This document shows, one piece after another, positions 37,401 to 45,747 of a stretch of DNA of 64,000 nt. The stretch's first letter is position 1; every line of letters starts with the position of its first letter. This DNA is from an uncultured Flavobacteriaceae bacterium (GTDB lineage Bacteria; Bacteroidota; Bacteroidia; Flavobacteriales; Flavobacteriaceae): NCBI GenBank assembly GCA_947500575.1, contig CANMSI010000001.1, forward strand, positions 1,054,001 through 1,118,000. Direction: 5' to 3'. The translations under genes were made by a program, and so were the position numbers. The notes below the pieces were generated by a model that saw nothing but the letters and a program-made list of their open reading frames with translations, made no database searches and was not told where the DNA came from.

Positions 37401-38357
37401 TTAAGTGTTTGTTTCTATAAATTCCCACCAAACGCCATCGGGGCTTAGCAGAGCAAAGGCATTTACTTTGCCGTAAGGTTCTATGGTAATATACTGCAGA
37501 GGTTGATGCATTTTAACTCCTTTTTTCAAAAGTGAATGATAGTAATTTTCAACTCCTTCCACTTCACAACGATACAGCAGAAGTCCTCTGTTTGGAGGTA
37601 CTGCTAGTGGGGCGAAATTCTTTCCCAGTACGCCTTCAAATTCACATGCCTGAAACATCACCTCTCTAGTGCCATCCAAAGAAAAGATATTGGCCTTACA
37701 AGTAACCTCTTCAATCATATTAAAAGGAATTCCAAACATATTCTCTATGGGGGCGTCTTTCTTTACTTCGTACTCATTCAACAAAGAAAAACCCAAGGTG
37801 TTTACATAAAATTTTTGTGATTCTTCAATACTGCTTACCGTTAAAGAAGAGTTATAAATATGTGAAGGAATCCTATACCCTTTTTTTAATTCTAATGGAG
37901 GTTCCTTCCGATGTGTAAATGCAATGATAATGTCGTCATAACCCTTCATTAGAATATCATATAGCTCAAAAGGTCCCATTTTTTGCAGAAGAGGATCACT
38001 TAAGCCATGAAAACCTAATTCTCTTAATTCGTCAAAGGTTTGAGCGACTTCAGGAACCCTCAGATTAATATCCATAATACCTCCTATATCCCAAGGTTTT
38101 TGGGAAGATCGAATATATTTTTGTTCTACCCCATGGTATTTCACCAATCGTATTTGTCCTGCAGTTTGCGTGTCAAATTGAATTAAAATTTCTTCGGCTT
38201 CTACGGTATCTTCTAAGTTCCAAAAGGATAAAACAGACGAATCCGTTGTATAATGACCAATAGCATCTAGCCCTCCATAATCACAGAAAAAGTGCTTTAC
38301 CTTATCCATATTGCCTACGCTATAGACGACTTCCTTAATGGTTTTCAATTGATACAC
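37401..38357 (-). CDS. Two-domain VOC protein, paralogue of the 29334 gene
   Basis: A 318-residue protein sharing the block order of the VOC protein at 29334 (WDIGGIMDINLRVPEV, GLSDPL, IAFTHRKEPP, then a second module ending SPDGVWWEFIE). The metal-binding Glu is present only in the second module. It is the first gene of a seven-gene minus-strand operon (VOC, DUF1838, peroxiredoxin, CpeT-like, VOC, calycin-like, MFS), with a perfect operator centred 50 bases upstream of its start. Confidence 0.75.
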   Translation of the reverse strand: MYQLKTIKEVVYSVGNMDKVKHFFCDYGGLDAIGHYTTDSSVLSFWNLEDTVEAEEILIQFDTQTAGQIRLVKYHGVEQKYIRSSQKPWDIGGIMDINLRVPEVAQTFDELRELGFHGLSDPLLQKMGPFELYDILMKGYDDIIIAFTHRKEPPLELKKGYRIPSHIYNSSLTVSSIEESQKFYVNTLGFSLLNEYEVKKDAPIENMFGIPFNMIEEVTCKANIFSLDGTREVMFQACEFEGVLGKNFAPLAVPPNRGLLLYRCEVEGVENYYHSLLKKGVKMHQPLQYITIEPYGKVNAFALLSPDGVWWEFIETNT

Positions 38358-38395
38358 GTATAGGTATTTACTATAATTATAACAAGGTACAAAAA

Positions 38396-38418
38396 AATAG
38401 TTAACTTAGTTAACTATT
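38396..38418. promoter_or_regulatory. Island operator copy 4 (perfect palindrome)
   Basis: AATAGTTAAC-TTA-GTTAACTATT, with arms perfectly complementary. It lies between the divergent VOC (start 38357) and DUF1838 (start 38490) genes, so one site can control both directions. Confidence 0.82.
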
Positions 38419-38489
38419 AATATTATTAATAATCCGTATTTTAAGTGTTTCACTAAGACTACTACTTCTACTAATTTAATTATTATCAA

Positions 38490-39410
38490 ATGAAAAATGA
38501 GCTTAGTCGCCGTAAATTCATAGAAAAATCTACCGCTTTAGCGCTAACAGCTATTCCTACTATAGGCCTGGGAGCCTTGCCTTATTTGGGCACACAACCA
38601 TCGCCTCTAGGGCATGCTTCATCTTCAAAAGAAGACCTTTTTAAGACCTATGTTCGCCTTATGGGAAGTTTGGAAACAACTACTATTTACAGCTGGTTTT
38701 CTGGGCATCTTTGGGGCATTATTCCAAATGAAGCTCCCAAACCGCTTGTTACTTTACAAGGCTTAGCTAAAAGTAACTGGCAAAAGGAAGAAGACTACAT
38801 AACCAAAGAAAGCTTTGACTTAGGTTTTTTTGGTGATTTAGAGACAGGAGAGGTATTAGAAGAATGGAAAAACCCATATACTAATGAACTAGTACAACCC
38901 TTTCATTTTATGTATGGTGGAGGAAGTAAAACTGCCTATACAACTGAAGGAATTAAATCTGCTAATGGTATCAAGCCTTATAAAATGAATTGGATGGAAT
39001 CTGGGGATCATATTTGGATGGACGAATATGGATCTTTTAGTTTTGAAAGCCCATTGCAGCCAGAAGAGTGGCCCAAAGCTTCCCCTGGAAAACAAATGCA
39101 TTTTGGTTCTTCTACTACCTATATGGCCACTAAAACGGAACTTTTTAATCCCAATAATACGAGCTGCGATCAAACATTCTTTTGGACTGCTGTGAACTCT
39201 TGGGAACCATGGTTACATATGGGGCAAAGGGAAGGGTATGTAATGTGGCGCGCCACTGGAAGGAAAATTTTTGATATTAATGAAATTCCTGATACTATGA
39301 AATCGTATGTCGCCAAAGTGCAACCCAATTATTTTGAAGACAAGACTCCATGGAACGGAAGAAGAAGTACCTACACCAGTTATAAGGAACATAGAAAATC
39401 AGGGAAGTAA
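38490..39410 (+). CDS. DUF1838-family Tat-exported protein (paralogue 3 of 3)
   Basis: A 306-residue protein with a twin-arginine signal (SRRKFIEKSTALALTAIP, Arg7-Arg8). The DUF1838 pattern is clear: LWGIIPNEAPK, DLETGEVLEEWKNPYTNELVQP and WTAVNSWEPWLHMGQREGYVMW. The family member is a single plus-strand gene opposite the VOC operon and converges with the CpeT-like gene. Tat export usually means folding or cofactor loading in the cytoplasm, which hints that DUF1838 proteins may bind a cofactor or be carried with a Tat partner. Confidence 0.78.
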   Translation: MKNELSRRKFIEKSTALALTAIPTIGLGALPYLGTQPSPLGHASSSKEDLFKTYVRLMGSLETTTIYSWFSGHLWGIIPNEAPKPLVTLQGLAKSNWQKEEDYITKESFDLGFFGDLETGEVLEEWKNPYTNELVQPFHFMYGGGSKTAYTTEGIKSANGIKPYKMNWMESGDHIWMDEYGSFSFESPLQPEEWPKASPGKQMHFGSSTTYMATKTELFNPNNTSCDQTFFWTAVNSWEPWLHMGQREGYVMWRATGRKIFDINEIPDTMKSYVAKVQPNYFEDKTPWNGRRSTYTSYKEHRKSGK

Positions 39411-39426
39411 AAATAAGCAGCTTACT

Positions 39427-40524
39427 CTATGATCCCGGTCTTAGTTCTTGTTGCAATTTCATATTCCGAGCTGTTTTTAAATCGCACTGAGCTCGTATCC
39501 AACCAGGATTAAATCCAATCCGGTCTGCTCCTGGGTTACCCCAAGAATAGATCAAGGTTTTCTTTGTAGCTGTATCAATCAAATAGATCACAAAGGTTTC
39601 TCTATGCATGCCAAAAGACCATGTGTTGCGCATTCCGAAGAGCATGTTTCGACCATCTGGATACTCAAATTCGAAAGTTCCCCCTTGATCATAAATATCA
39701 ATATAGTGTTTGGTAATTGTAGGTCTTTTATTCGTGTCATTCGGAAAATCAATCATACAACTAAAACAGCGGGCTTTTTCCAAAGCATATGCACTTAGTT
39801 GTTCTCTATCTGCCAGGCGTTGGTTGGCGCTGTATCGTATTTCCTGAAAACCAAAAGTGTCTTCCGTAACACTAAACTGATAATCTATTGTTTCTTTTGG
39901 ATTCTCATTAGATGGTTGGCAGGTTTTGTTCACCGTCTTCGCAAGGAATCCATTTCCATTTCTCCTTAGCATCATTTCACAGCCTTCTTTTAACTCCTCA
40001 GAATTTGGAGTGAGCAAAGCGATAGCATCAAAAGGTTTCCCTACTGCAAGTACTGCAGATCTCTTTTTAAAATGAAATAACTTGACCTTTATAGCTTTTT
40101 CTTCGTCGTCTGGAATAAGTTGGTAAATCAACTGTTTGGTAATTAGCTTCGGATCATTATTTCTATATTCTTCCAAGTAAACCGCTCCAACCCCAAAATT
40201 AGAATTTTGAAATTGACGTACAGATACATGTACTCTATCATGGGAAGTTACTTCGCCCTCTTTTCGTTGAATCTTATCAAAATCGAGCTGTTCAACATTG
40301 TCGTATTCCCCTTCCCAAATATGGGATAGATAGTCCAATTCCCGTTCTGCATAGGAGAACTTCCTATTAGGTTCAACGGTTGTAACTAAACGTTTAGTCT
40401 TCGTTTTGGAACTCTCGCCCATAGATGGAGAACTGGCAAGGGGTTTCTCTTTTTCCTGACTTTGACCAACTAAAAAACCCATTAAAAAAAGAAGGCTTGT
40501 TAGTGTTTTTTTAATGGGTTTCAT
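39427..40524 (-). CDS. CpeT/CpcT-like exported protein with C-terminal extension
   Basis: A 365-residue protein with a signal peptide (KTLTSLLFLMGFLVGQSQ) and a CpeT-like domain at about 65-240: IWEGEYDNVEQ, VYLEEYRNNDPKLITKQLIY, the Cys of GCEMMLRRNGNGF and the Cys of NKTCQPS. A C-terminal part of about 100 residues (YIDIYDQGGTFEFEYPD...SWGNPGADRIGF) is beta-rich and unassigned. It is the last gene of the hyuB operon and is the second clear CpeT-like protein of the island. The same caution applies: the bilin link is by fold family only. Confidence 0.62.
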   Translation of the reverse strand: MKPIKKTLTSLLFLMGFLVGQSQEKEKPLASSPSMGESSKTKTKRLVTTVEPNRKFSYAERELDYLSHIWEGEYDNVEQLDFDKIQRKEGEVTSHDRVHVSVRQFQNSNFGVGAVYLEEYRNNDPKLITKQLIYQLIPDDEEKAIKVKLFHFKKRSAVLAVGKPFDAIALLTPNSEELKEGCEMMLRRNGNGFLAKTVNKTCQPSNENPKETIDYQFSVTEDTFGFQEIRYSANQRLADREQLSAYALEKARCFSCMIDFPNDTNKRPTITKHYIDIYDQGGTFEFEYPDGRNMLFGMRNTWSFGMHRETFVIYLIDTATKKTLIYSWGNPGADRIGFNPGWIRAQCDLKTARNMKLQQELRPGS

Positions 40525-40539
40525 ATATGGTAACTTAAA

Positions 40540-40965
40540 TTACTTGTCTTTCTTTAACCAATCTCCCACACCATACGGATCAGGGTGGGCTGCCGAAACA
40601 TGCTCATGTCTAATTTTCCAATCGTTCTGCTCACGTTTCATTACAAAAGAAGAACGAAAAGTGTTGAATACCGCTTTCCCACCTACATTCAGATGTAATT
40701 CGGTAATACCACTAATCCACCCCATATCTCCCACAATCTCTTCAAAAGGACCATCAGTCCAAACAATTTTGGTCATTGCTATTGGAGAAGTGGTAAAATC
40801 ATTCCATCCCTTGGCAATCATAGTATAACCTTTTGTAGCCAATCGCGGTCCTTCTAGAACAACATAAGTTCGTTCATCTTGAATATATCCGTTTTTGATT
40901 TCTTCAATATCCTCATTGATAATGGCATTAAAAAATTTGGTAATTCTGTCGTGTAGTGCTGCCAT
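40540..40965 (-). CDS. SnoaL-like (NTF2-fold) protein
   Basis: A 141-residue NTF2-fold protein of the SnoaL/DUF4440 group: an N-terminal helix (LHDRITKFFNAIINEDIEEI), the cone-shaped sheet, and FVMKREQNDWKIRHEHVSAAH near the end with two His. Relatives are isomerases, cyclases, hydrolases or small ligand-binding proteins. The start codon overlaps the previous stop by 1 base (TAATG), implying coupled translation with the 120-residue protein. Enzymatic role unknown. Confidence 0.7.
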   Translation of the reverse strand: MAALHDRITKFFNAIINEDIEEIKNGYIQDERTYVVLEGPRLATKGYTMIAKGWNDFTTSPIAMTKIVWTDGPFEEIVGDMGWISGITELHLNVGGKAVFNTFRSSFVMKREQNDWKIRHEHVSAAHPDPYGVGDWLKKDK

Positions 40966-41327
40966 TACATTTGATTGATATCGTCCGCAATTTCCTCAAT
41001 GCTTTTATCTGGGTTTTCCATTTCTTCTTGTTCCTGCTGAACTATACGCAACACTCTAGAAATGTACTCGCTGTGCCAAGACTGGCGCTGCTCTTCTTGC
41101 TCGGTAGTTTCTGGAACAAAATTTTCAATTTCTTCCCTTGAGACTGTTCCTTTTTTCTCTAAAAGACGTTCAATACTATCCATTCTTTCTCGCATTACGG
41201 CAAGTTCACCGGCAATGGCCATGGTAATATTCAAAACGCGTTCTACAGCATGATCCTCATGAAAATACGGACGTTTTCCTTTGGATTTATTTGATGCTAA
41301 TTTTATATAATCTAACTCTTCTTCCAT
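40965..41327 (-). CDS. Uncharacterised coiled-coil protein
   Basis: A 120-residue, Glu-rich protein with no recognised family. Residues 29-58 (AVERVLNITMAIAGELAVMRERMDSIERLLEKK region) have heptad-like spacing and may form a coiled coil; the second half is helical and acidic. It sits between the methyltransferase and SnoaL-like genes with a 3-base gap and a 1-base overlap, so it is a conserved operon partner rather than a chance frame. It could be a small subunit or a chaperone of a neighbouring enzyme. Confidence 0.55.
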   Translation of the reverse strand: MEEELDYIKLASNKSKGKRPYFHEDHAVERVLNITMAIAGELAVMRERMDSIERLLEKKGTVSREEIENFVPETTEQEEQRQSWHSEYISRVLRIVQQEQEEMENPDKSIEEIADDINQM

Positions 41328-41330
41328 CTC

Positions 41331-42515
41331 TTATTTTTTTATTGCTCCAAATACATTCCAAATAGGTGAACGACCAAAATCTTCTGGTTCTTCTGCATTC
41401 ACTCCTCCTTCTACCAAATCGTTCTCTGCTTTTGCTCCTATTTGCATAAAACTATCTCTGTCAAACCCTGCTTTCACCATCAGTTCTGCTGGGTCAATAT
41501 CGTGCATTTTTGACCAGTAGGGTTCTGAATTGTTAAGGGCATCCCAATCGCGCATGAATTTTTCATATTCAGACATTTCATCCGTATACTGTGGTTGTTC
41601 AATATGAAGTGTTAATCCACCTGGTTTTAACAGTCGATGTACTTCATCCATAATTTTGTAAATAGATTTACCTCCTGTTTCATGTAAAAACATCGTAGAC
41701 TGCACCCAATCAAAAGAGGCATCTTCAAAGATGGTTTCAGCGGCATCCATTTGCATAAAAGTCACATTTTCATAGCCTAAATCCATCGCTCTGGCATGGC
41801 CGTAGCGCAACATAGGTGCTCCAGTATCAATGGCAATAATTTCGGCATCTGGAAAAGCCTTTGCAATTGGCAATACATTATGGCCTAATCCACAACCTAT
41901 ATCCAAAATTCGTTTCGGTTTAAAATCAGGATAATTTTGTCGTACCCAAGTAGTAATAGCTTTACCACCTCCATCACTATAACGACCTATAAGTCCTGCT
42001 GTAGTTACGAAAATTCCCGAGTCATAATTCGCAGCGGGTGATACATCACCTTCCAATAATTCAGTATGGTAACTACCCGGCATAATATGGTTATCTACAG
42101 CTAGTAAATAATCGGGCACCTTCACTTCTGGATTTAAAACCAAGGTAGCCTTATCCTTATTTAATGCAGAAGCTTTATCTCTTAAGGCCTTCGCCTGACG
42201 CAATGTTAAAGAGCGCCCTGCTTGTTGTCTCATTTCCATAGTACTTCTGCGCAAAGAAGACCATATTTGATAGTGTGGGTCTTTTTCTATGGCTTCTTTC
42301 AGTTCTTCTCTGTTTTGAATCTTACGCCCATGTTCTTTTTCAAATTGTGGTTCCACACGTGTTTCATAGGCTGTTTTAGTTCCATGCGACACATGTGCTA
42401 AATGCTTGTTTAAGTTCGAAAGAAAATTATATCGAGCGCGCTCATCATGAGTTGTTTCAGGCAACATCGCATGCTTTGCAATTTTGTTCCAAACTGGGGT
42501 TAAATTTTTTGCCAT
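41331..42515 (-). CDS. Class I SAM-dependent methyltransferase-like protein
   Basis: A 394-residue protein with a Rossmann methyltransferase domain in the C-terminal half: ILDIGCGLGHN (about 203-213), IIAIDTG, and FDWVQSTMFLHE, with the post-motif block RLLKPGG. The first 195 residues are helical and not assigned, and contain many basic residues. Methylation could activate or protect an intermediate; a UbiE/ArsM-like role is also possible. It begins 45 bases after the hyuB stop. Confidence 0.75.
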   Translation of the reverse strand: MAKNLTPVWNKIAKHAMLPETTHDERARYNFLSNLNKHLAHVSHGTKTAYETRVEPQFEKEHGRKIQNREELKEAIEKDPHYQIWSSLRRSTMEMRQQAGRSLTLRQAKALRDKASALNKDKATLVLNPEVKVPDYLLAVDNHIMPGSYHTELLEGDVSPAANYDSGIFVTTAGLIGRYSDGGGKAITTWVRQNYPDFKPKRILDIGCGLGHNVLPIAKAFPDAEIIAIDTGAPMLRYGHARAMDLGYENVTFMQMDAAETIFEDASFDWVQSTMFLHETGGKSIYKIMDEVHRLLKPGGLTLHIEQPQYTDEMSEYEKFMRDWDALNNSEPYWSKMHDIDPAELMVKAGFDRDSFMQIGAKAENDLVEGGVNAEEPEDFGRSPIWNVFGAIKK

Positions 42516-42560
42516 ATTTTCTAGCTATTTAATATTCAGTAGTAGACTATAAAACCTAAA

Positions 42561-44180
42561 TTAAGAAATGTAGCCTAATGTAATATCTTGTTCTATTAAC
42601 TTTTGATCTCTTTCTGCGGGGTTGCCATAACCTGCGCCTCCAGGAAGGGTTAATATTAATTCCTCTCCAGGGTGTAATTTCCCTAAACCTTTGGACGGAA
42701 ATTCCCGTTCTGGTATGATCCTTACTGAACCCATCTGACCATCTTTACCTTCTAAAAGGCCCTTAGCTGAAGTTACTGTTTTTTCAGCCACCATAGATAC
42801 ATTAATGGAATTTTCACCTATATTTTTAAAGCTAAAACGCTGTCCCAACCCACCTCTATATTTTCCATTCCCTGCGGAGTTAGGTATTAGTGATTTTTCT
42901 GTTACAAGAACAGCTACATCCGTTTCTAGTACTTCAATTGGAACATTGGCTACATTGGTAGGAAAACTAAGTACATGCTCCCCATCCATATTTGGTCTGG
43001 CACCATACCCTCCATTTAAAAAGAAATACTCTACAAATTCTTTTCCTTTATGTTCTCCGTTTAAAACAATACACCAACAAGCACTGCCGCAATCTGACTG
43101 TACCTGTGCCGGAACTGCTTTTGCCAGGGCACCAAAAACCACCGAATGCAACATATTACCTGTTACGTTTCTTGCGCCTAAAGGCACTGGTTTTTGTGCA
43201 TTTACCAAACATCCTTTTGGCGCTGTTACGGTAATGGGGTAAAAAGACCCGTCGTTATTGGGTACATCCGGACTAAAAGCACACTTAATTGGATAGGCCG
43301 TATAGGCAAACGTATAATTCAAAACTGCATTGATGCTCATATAATGTGCTCCGGAAGTTCCGGTATAATCCGCTATAATTTCATCTCCTTTGATAGTGAT
43401 CGTAATTTCGAAATGGCAACCCGTACCTAAACCGTCTCCGTCTGTATCATATTCATAGGTATAATCCCCATCTGGAGCCGCTAGAAGCGCTTCTCTCATC
43501 GCTTTTTCCGAAGCATTTATAACGGCATCTGATAACTCTTGAAGGTCTACTAAGTCGTTTTCCTCCATTAGCTTCATTAATGATTTAATACCCTGATCAT
43601 TGGCAGCCACTTGAGCGCGGATATCACCAACCGTCTGGTCTGCTGCACGCACATTCTGTTCTAATATATTAAACAAGGTTTCATTGGGTAAACCTTCGTT
43701 CATTAATTTGGTAGGTGGTACCATTAAGCCCTCCTCATAGAGATCTCGAGTACCTGCGCCCCAAAGTTGCCCCCCCATATCTGGTGAATGTGCAATGGTT
43801 CCTATAAATCCAATTAAATTATCTTGATAAAATATGGGAGAAACAATACCAATATCTGGTTTATGACCGGCACATAACCACGGATCATTTGTCATCACTA
43901 CATCACCTTCTTTCCATGTATTTTCTGGGAAATAATCTTTTAACAAGGCTTTGGTTAATATGGGTAAAACTCCCAAAAACGAGGGTACCGAAACACTAGA
44001 TTGCGCAATAGAACGTCCTGTTTTATCCATCAATACAACCGCAAAATCATTACTCTCTCTGGTAACTGTAGAGAAAGAGGTACGTTGTAAAGTGGTTCCC
44101 GCTTCATCAACAATACTAATGAGCCTAGACCATAAGATGCTTAACGCTATAGGATCAAATGTTGTTTTCGTTTTTTGCAT
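42561..44180 (-). CDS. Hydantoinase B/oxoprolinase-family subunit
   Basis: A 539-residue HyuB-type protein: the N-terminal block DPIALSILWSRLISIVDEAG with TSFSTVTRESNDF, then GDVVMTNDPWLCAGHKPDI, and the C-terminal GGAGYGNP. With HyuA, such proteins hydrolyse cyclic amides (hydantoin, 5-oxoproline) with ATP, or in relatives carboxylate ketones (acetone and acetophenone carboxylases). The HyuA gene is 1.6 kb upstream, separated by a flavoprotein. The start codon lies 5 bases from a perfect island operator. Confidence 0.85.
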   Translation of the reverse strand: MQKTKTTFDPIALSILWSRLISIVDEAGTTLQRTSFSTVTRESNDFAVVLMDKTGRSIAQSSVSVPSFLGVLPILTKALLKDYFPENTWKEGDVVMTNDPWLCAGHKPDIGIVSPIFYQDNLIGFIGTIAHSPDMGGQLWGAGTRDLYEEGLMVPPTKLMNEGLPNETLFNILEQNVRAADQTVGDIRAQVAANDQGIKSLMKLMEENDLVDLQELSDAVINASEKAMREALLAAPDGDYTYEYDTDGDGLGTGCHFEITITIKGDEIIADYTGTSGAHYMSINAVLNYTFAYTAYPIKCAFSPDVPNNDGSFYPITVTAPKGCLVNAQKPVPLGARNVTGNMLHSVVFGALAKAVPAQVQSDCGSACWCIVLNGEHKGKEFVEYFFLNGGYGARPNMDGEHVLSFPTNVANVPIEVLETDVAVLVTEKSLIPNSAGNGKYRGGLGQRFSFKNIGENSINVSMVAEKTVTSAKGLLEGKDGQMGSVRIIPEREFPSKGLGKLHPGEELILTLPGGAGYGNPAERDQKLIEQDITLGYIS

Positions 44181-44185
44181 GATTT

Positions 44186-44214
44186 AAAATTAGTTAACTA
44201 AGTTAACTAATTTT
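44186..44214. promoter_or_regulatory. Island operator copy 5 (perfect palindrome)
   Basis: Arms AAAATTAGTTAAC (44186-44198) and GTTAACTAATTTT (44202-44214) are perfect complements around TAA. It overlaps the leader of hyuB, with its edge 5 bases from the ATG, a position suited to repression. Confidence 0.82.
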
Positions 44215-44313
44215 TGTGTTTAAAAGAATTTTCTTCGCAAAATATTGGTTCTCAGATGCTATATTTTGCTAAAAATCGTTCTACTGCACAAAAATTAGTA
44301 TGAATTTTACCTT

Positions 44314-45747
44314 CTAGAGCGTTTTTCCCAACAATCGTCCAAAGCCTAAGGCTGGTGTAATAGCCATACCACTGCAGAAAGAACTACCACTGGTTGCCCC
44401 AAGACCCAAAACTTCACCTGCTGCATACAAACCAGGCATTGGATGGTCATTGGCATCCAATATTCTCAACTCCTTGTCAACTTTTATTCCACCAAAGGTA
44501 ACTAGCACTGATGCATGTACTTTTAGGGCATAAAAGGGTGCTTTTTTGATGGGGTCTTCCAAGTAGGTTCTTCCAAAGTCGGGATCGTGTTTGGTTTCCA
44601 CCATGCCATTGTACTTTTCAATCGTATTTTGAAGACTTATCGCTGGAAGTCCTGTTTTATTTGCCAGTTCACCAATAGAATTGGCCATAAACATTGCATT
44701 CTCTTTTTCGGCTTCTGCTTTCATTTCAGCCACAGTACGGCCAATTATAATTGGATTATGGTTCCCGTTTTCATCATTCGATGTTAAGGCGGTCTCATCA
44801 AAAATTACCCAGAAACACCAATTGGGTTGTTGCATGGTAGTCTTTTCCCTAGTCTCTGGATTTACCTCATCTTCTGCTATGAAACGTTCTCCATTTGCAT
44901 TTACGTAAATATCGCGTGGATTTCTATAGATAGAAGTCAATACCATGGCCCATGCCCTATTAAAGTCGCAGCGACCATTACCGGGAACCTCTTCCATACC
45001 ACCTAAACTAGGTAAATGATATTCGCCAAAACGAAAGGTAGCCCCTTGTTTTTCAAGAATCACATGCCCATCTGCTGTAGCAGCTGGATAACAAGAGCTC
45101 ACCAAAGGTATATTTGGATGTTTTTGTTGAAAATAGGCGGGGTTGCTCCCATACCCTCCAGAAGTAATTACAATATGTTTGCCTTTATAATAACATTCCC
45201 CTTTGCTAGTACTGCAAAGGACTGTATCAAAACGATCTTCTGATTTGTTGAGACCTATAAAGGTGTTTTCAAAATGACATTCAATATTTCCTTCTTCCAC
45301 TTGCGCATCCCAAAGGGGGGCCAGCACTTTGTAGATGCTCATTGCCTTTTCTGGACCATAAACGGTACGCGCCGTATCGTAGGCTACATGCCCGTAAATA
45401 ATTCGCGGACATTCAGCAGCCCATTCCATACCTATTTCATCTAACCATTCGATGGTTTTTGGAGCTTCTGAAGTTGCCTTTTCAATAAGATGAAGGTCTC
45501 CCGATTTGTTGTTGATCCGATAAATATCTTCTAGATGCTTTTCAACACTATCTTCAATACCTTTTTCTTTTTGTAACCTTGTACCTCCAGCAGACATATG
45601 CCCGCCAGACCAATGCAAAGCACCTCCATAATAGTTCGATTTTTCTATAACACCCACTTTTAGTCCACGTTGGGCGGCTGTAATTGCACAGCTCATCCCC
45701 GCGGTTCCAGCGCCTATTATAAGAATATCGTACTTCATTTTATCCAT
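44314..45747 (-). CDS. FAD-dependent oxidoreductase (fumarate reductase/KstD-like)
   Basis: A 477-residue flavoprotein of the succinate dehydrogenase/fumarate reductase family: dinucleotide motif ILIIGAGTAGMSCA (Gly12-Gly17), VIEKSNYYGGALHWSGGHM, and the C-terminal FAD block PGLYAAGEVLG with GSSFCSGMAITPALGFGR. Relatives oxidise or reduce C-C bonds next to carbonyls (3-ketosteroid or tricarballylate dehydrogenases, urocanate reductase). No Tat signal is present. It overlaps hyuA by 8 bases from the first ATG; an ATG at 45738 would leave a 1-base gap. Confidence 0.82.
   Translation of the reverse strand: MDKMKYDILIIGAGTAGMSCAITAAQRGLKVGVIEKSNYYGGALHWSGGHMSAGGTRLQKEKGIEDSVEKHLEDIYRINNKSGDLHLIEKATSEAPKTIEWLDEIGMEWAAECPRIIYGHVAYDTARTVYGPEKAMSIYKVLAPLWDAQVEEGNIECHFENTFIGLNKSEDRFDTVLCSTSKGECYYKGKHIVITSGGYGSNPAYFQQKHPNIPLVSSCYPAATADGHVILEKQGATFRFGEYHLPSLGGMEEVPGNGRCDFNRAWAMVLTSIYRNPRDIYVNANGERFIAEDEVNPETREKTTMQQPNWCFWVIFDETALTSNDENGNHNPIIIGRTVAEMKAEAEKENAMFMANSIGELANKTGLPAISLQNTIEKYNGMVETKHDPDFGRTYLEDPIKKAPFYALKVHASVLVTFGGIKVDKELRILDANDHPMPGLYAAGEVLGLGATSGSSFCSGMAITPALGFGRLLGKTL

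Noticed and set aside
35229-40524. CpeT-like genes as part of phycobiliprotein synthesis
   Set aside because: No phycobiliprotein, bilin reductase or haem oxygenase gene is present, and the clear members are exported.
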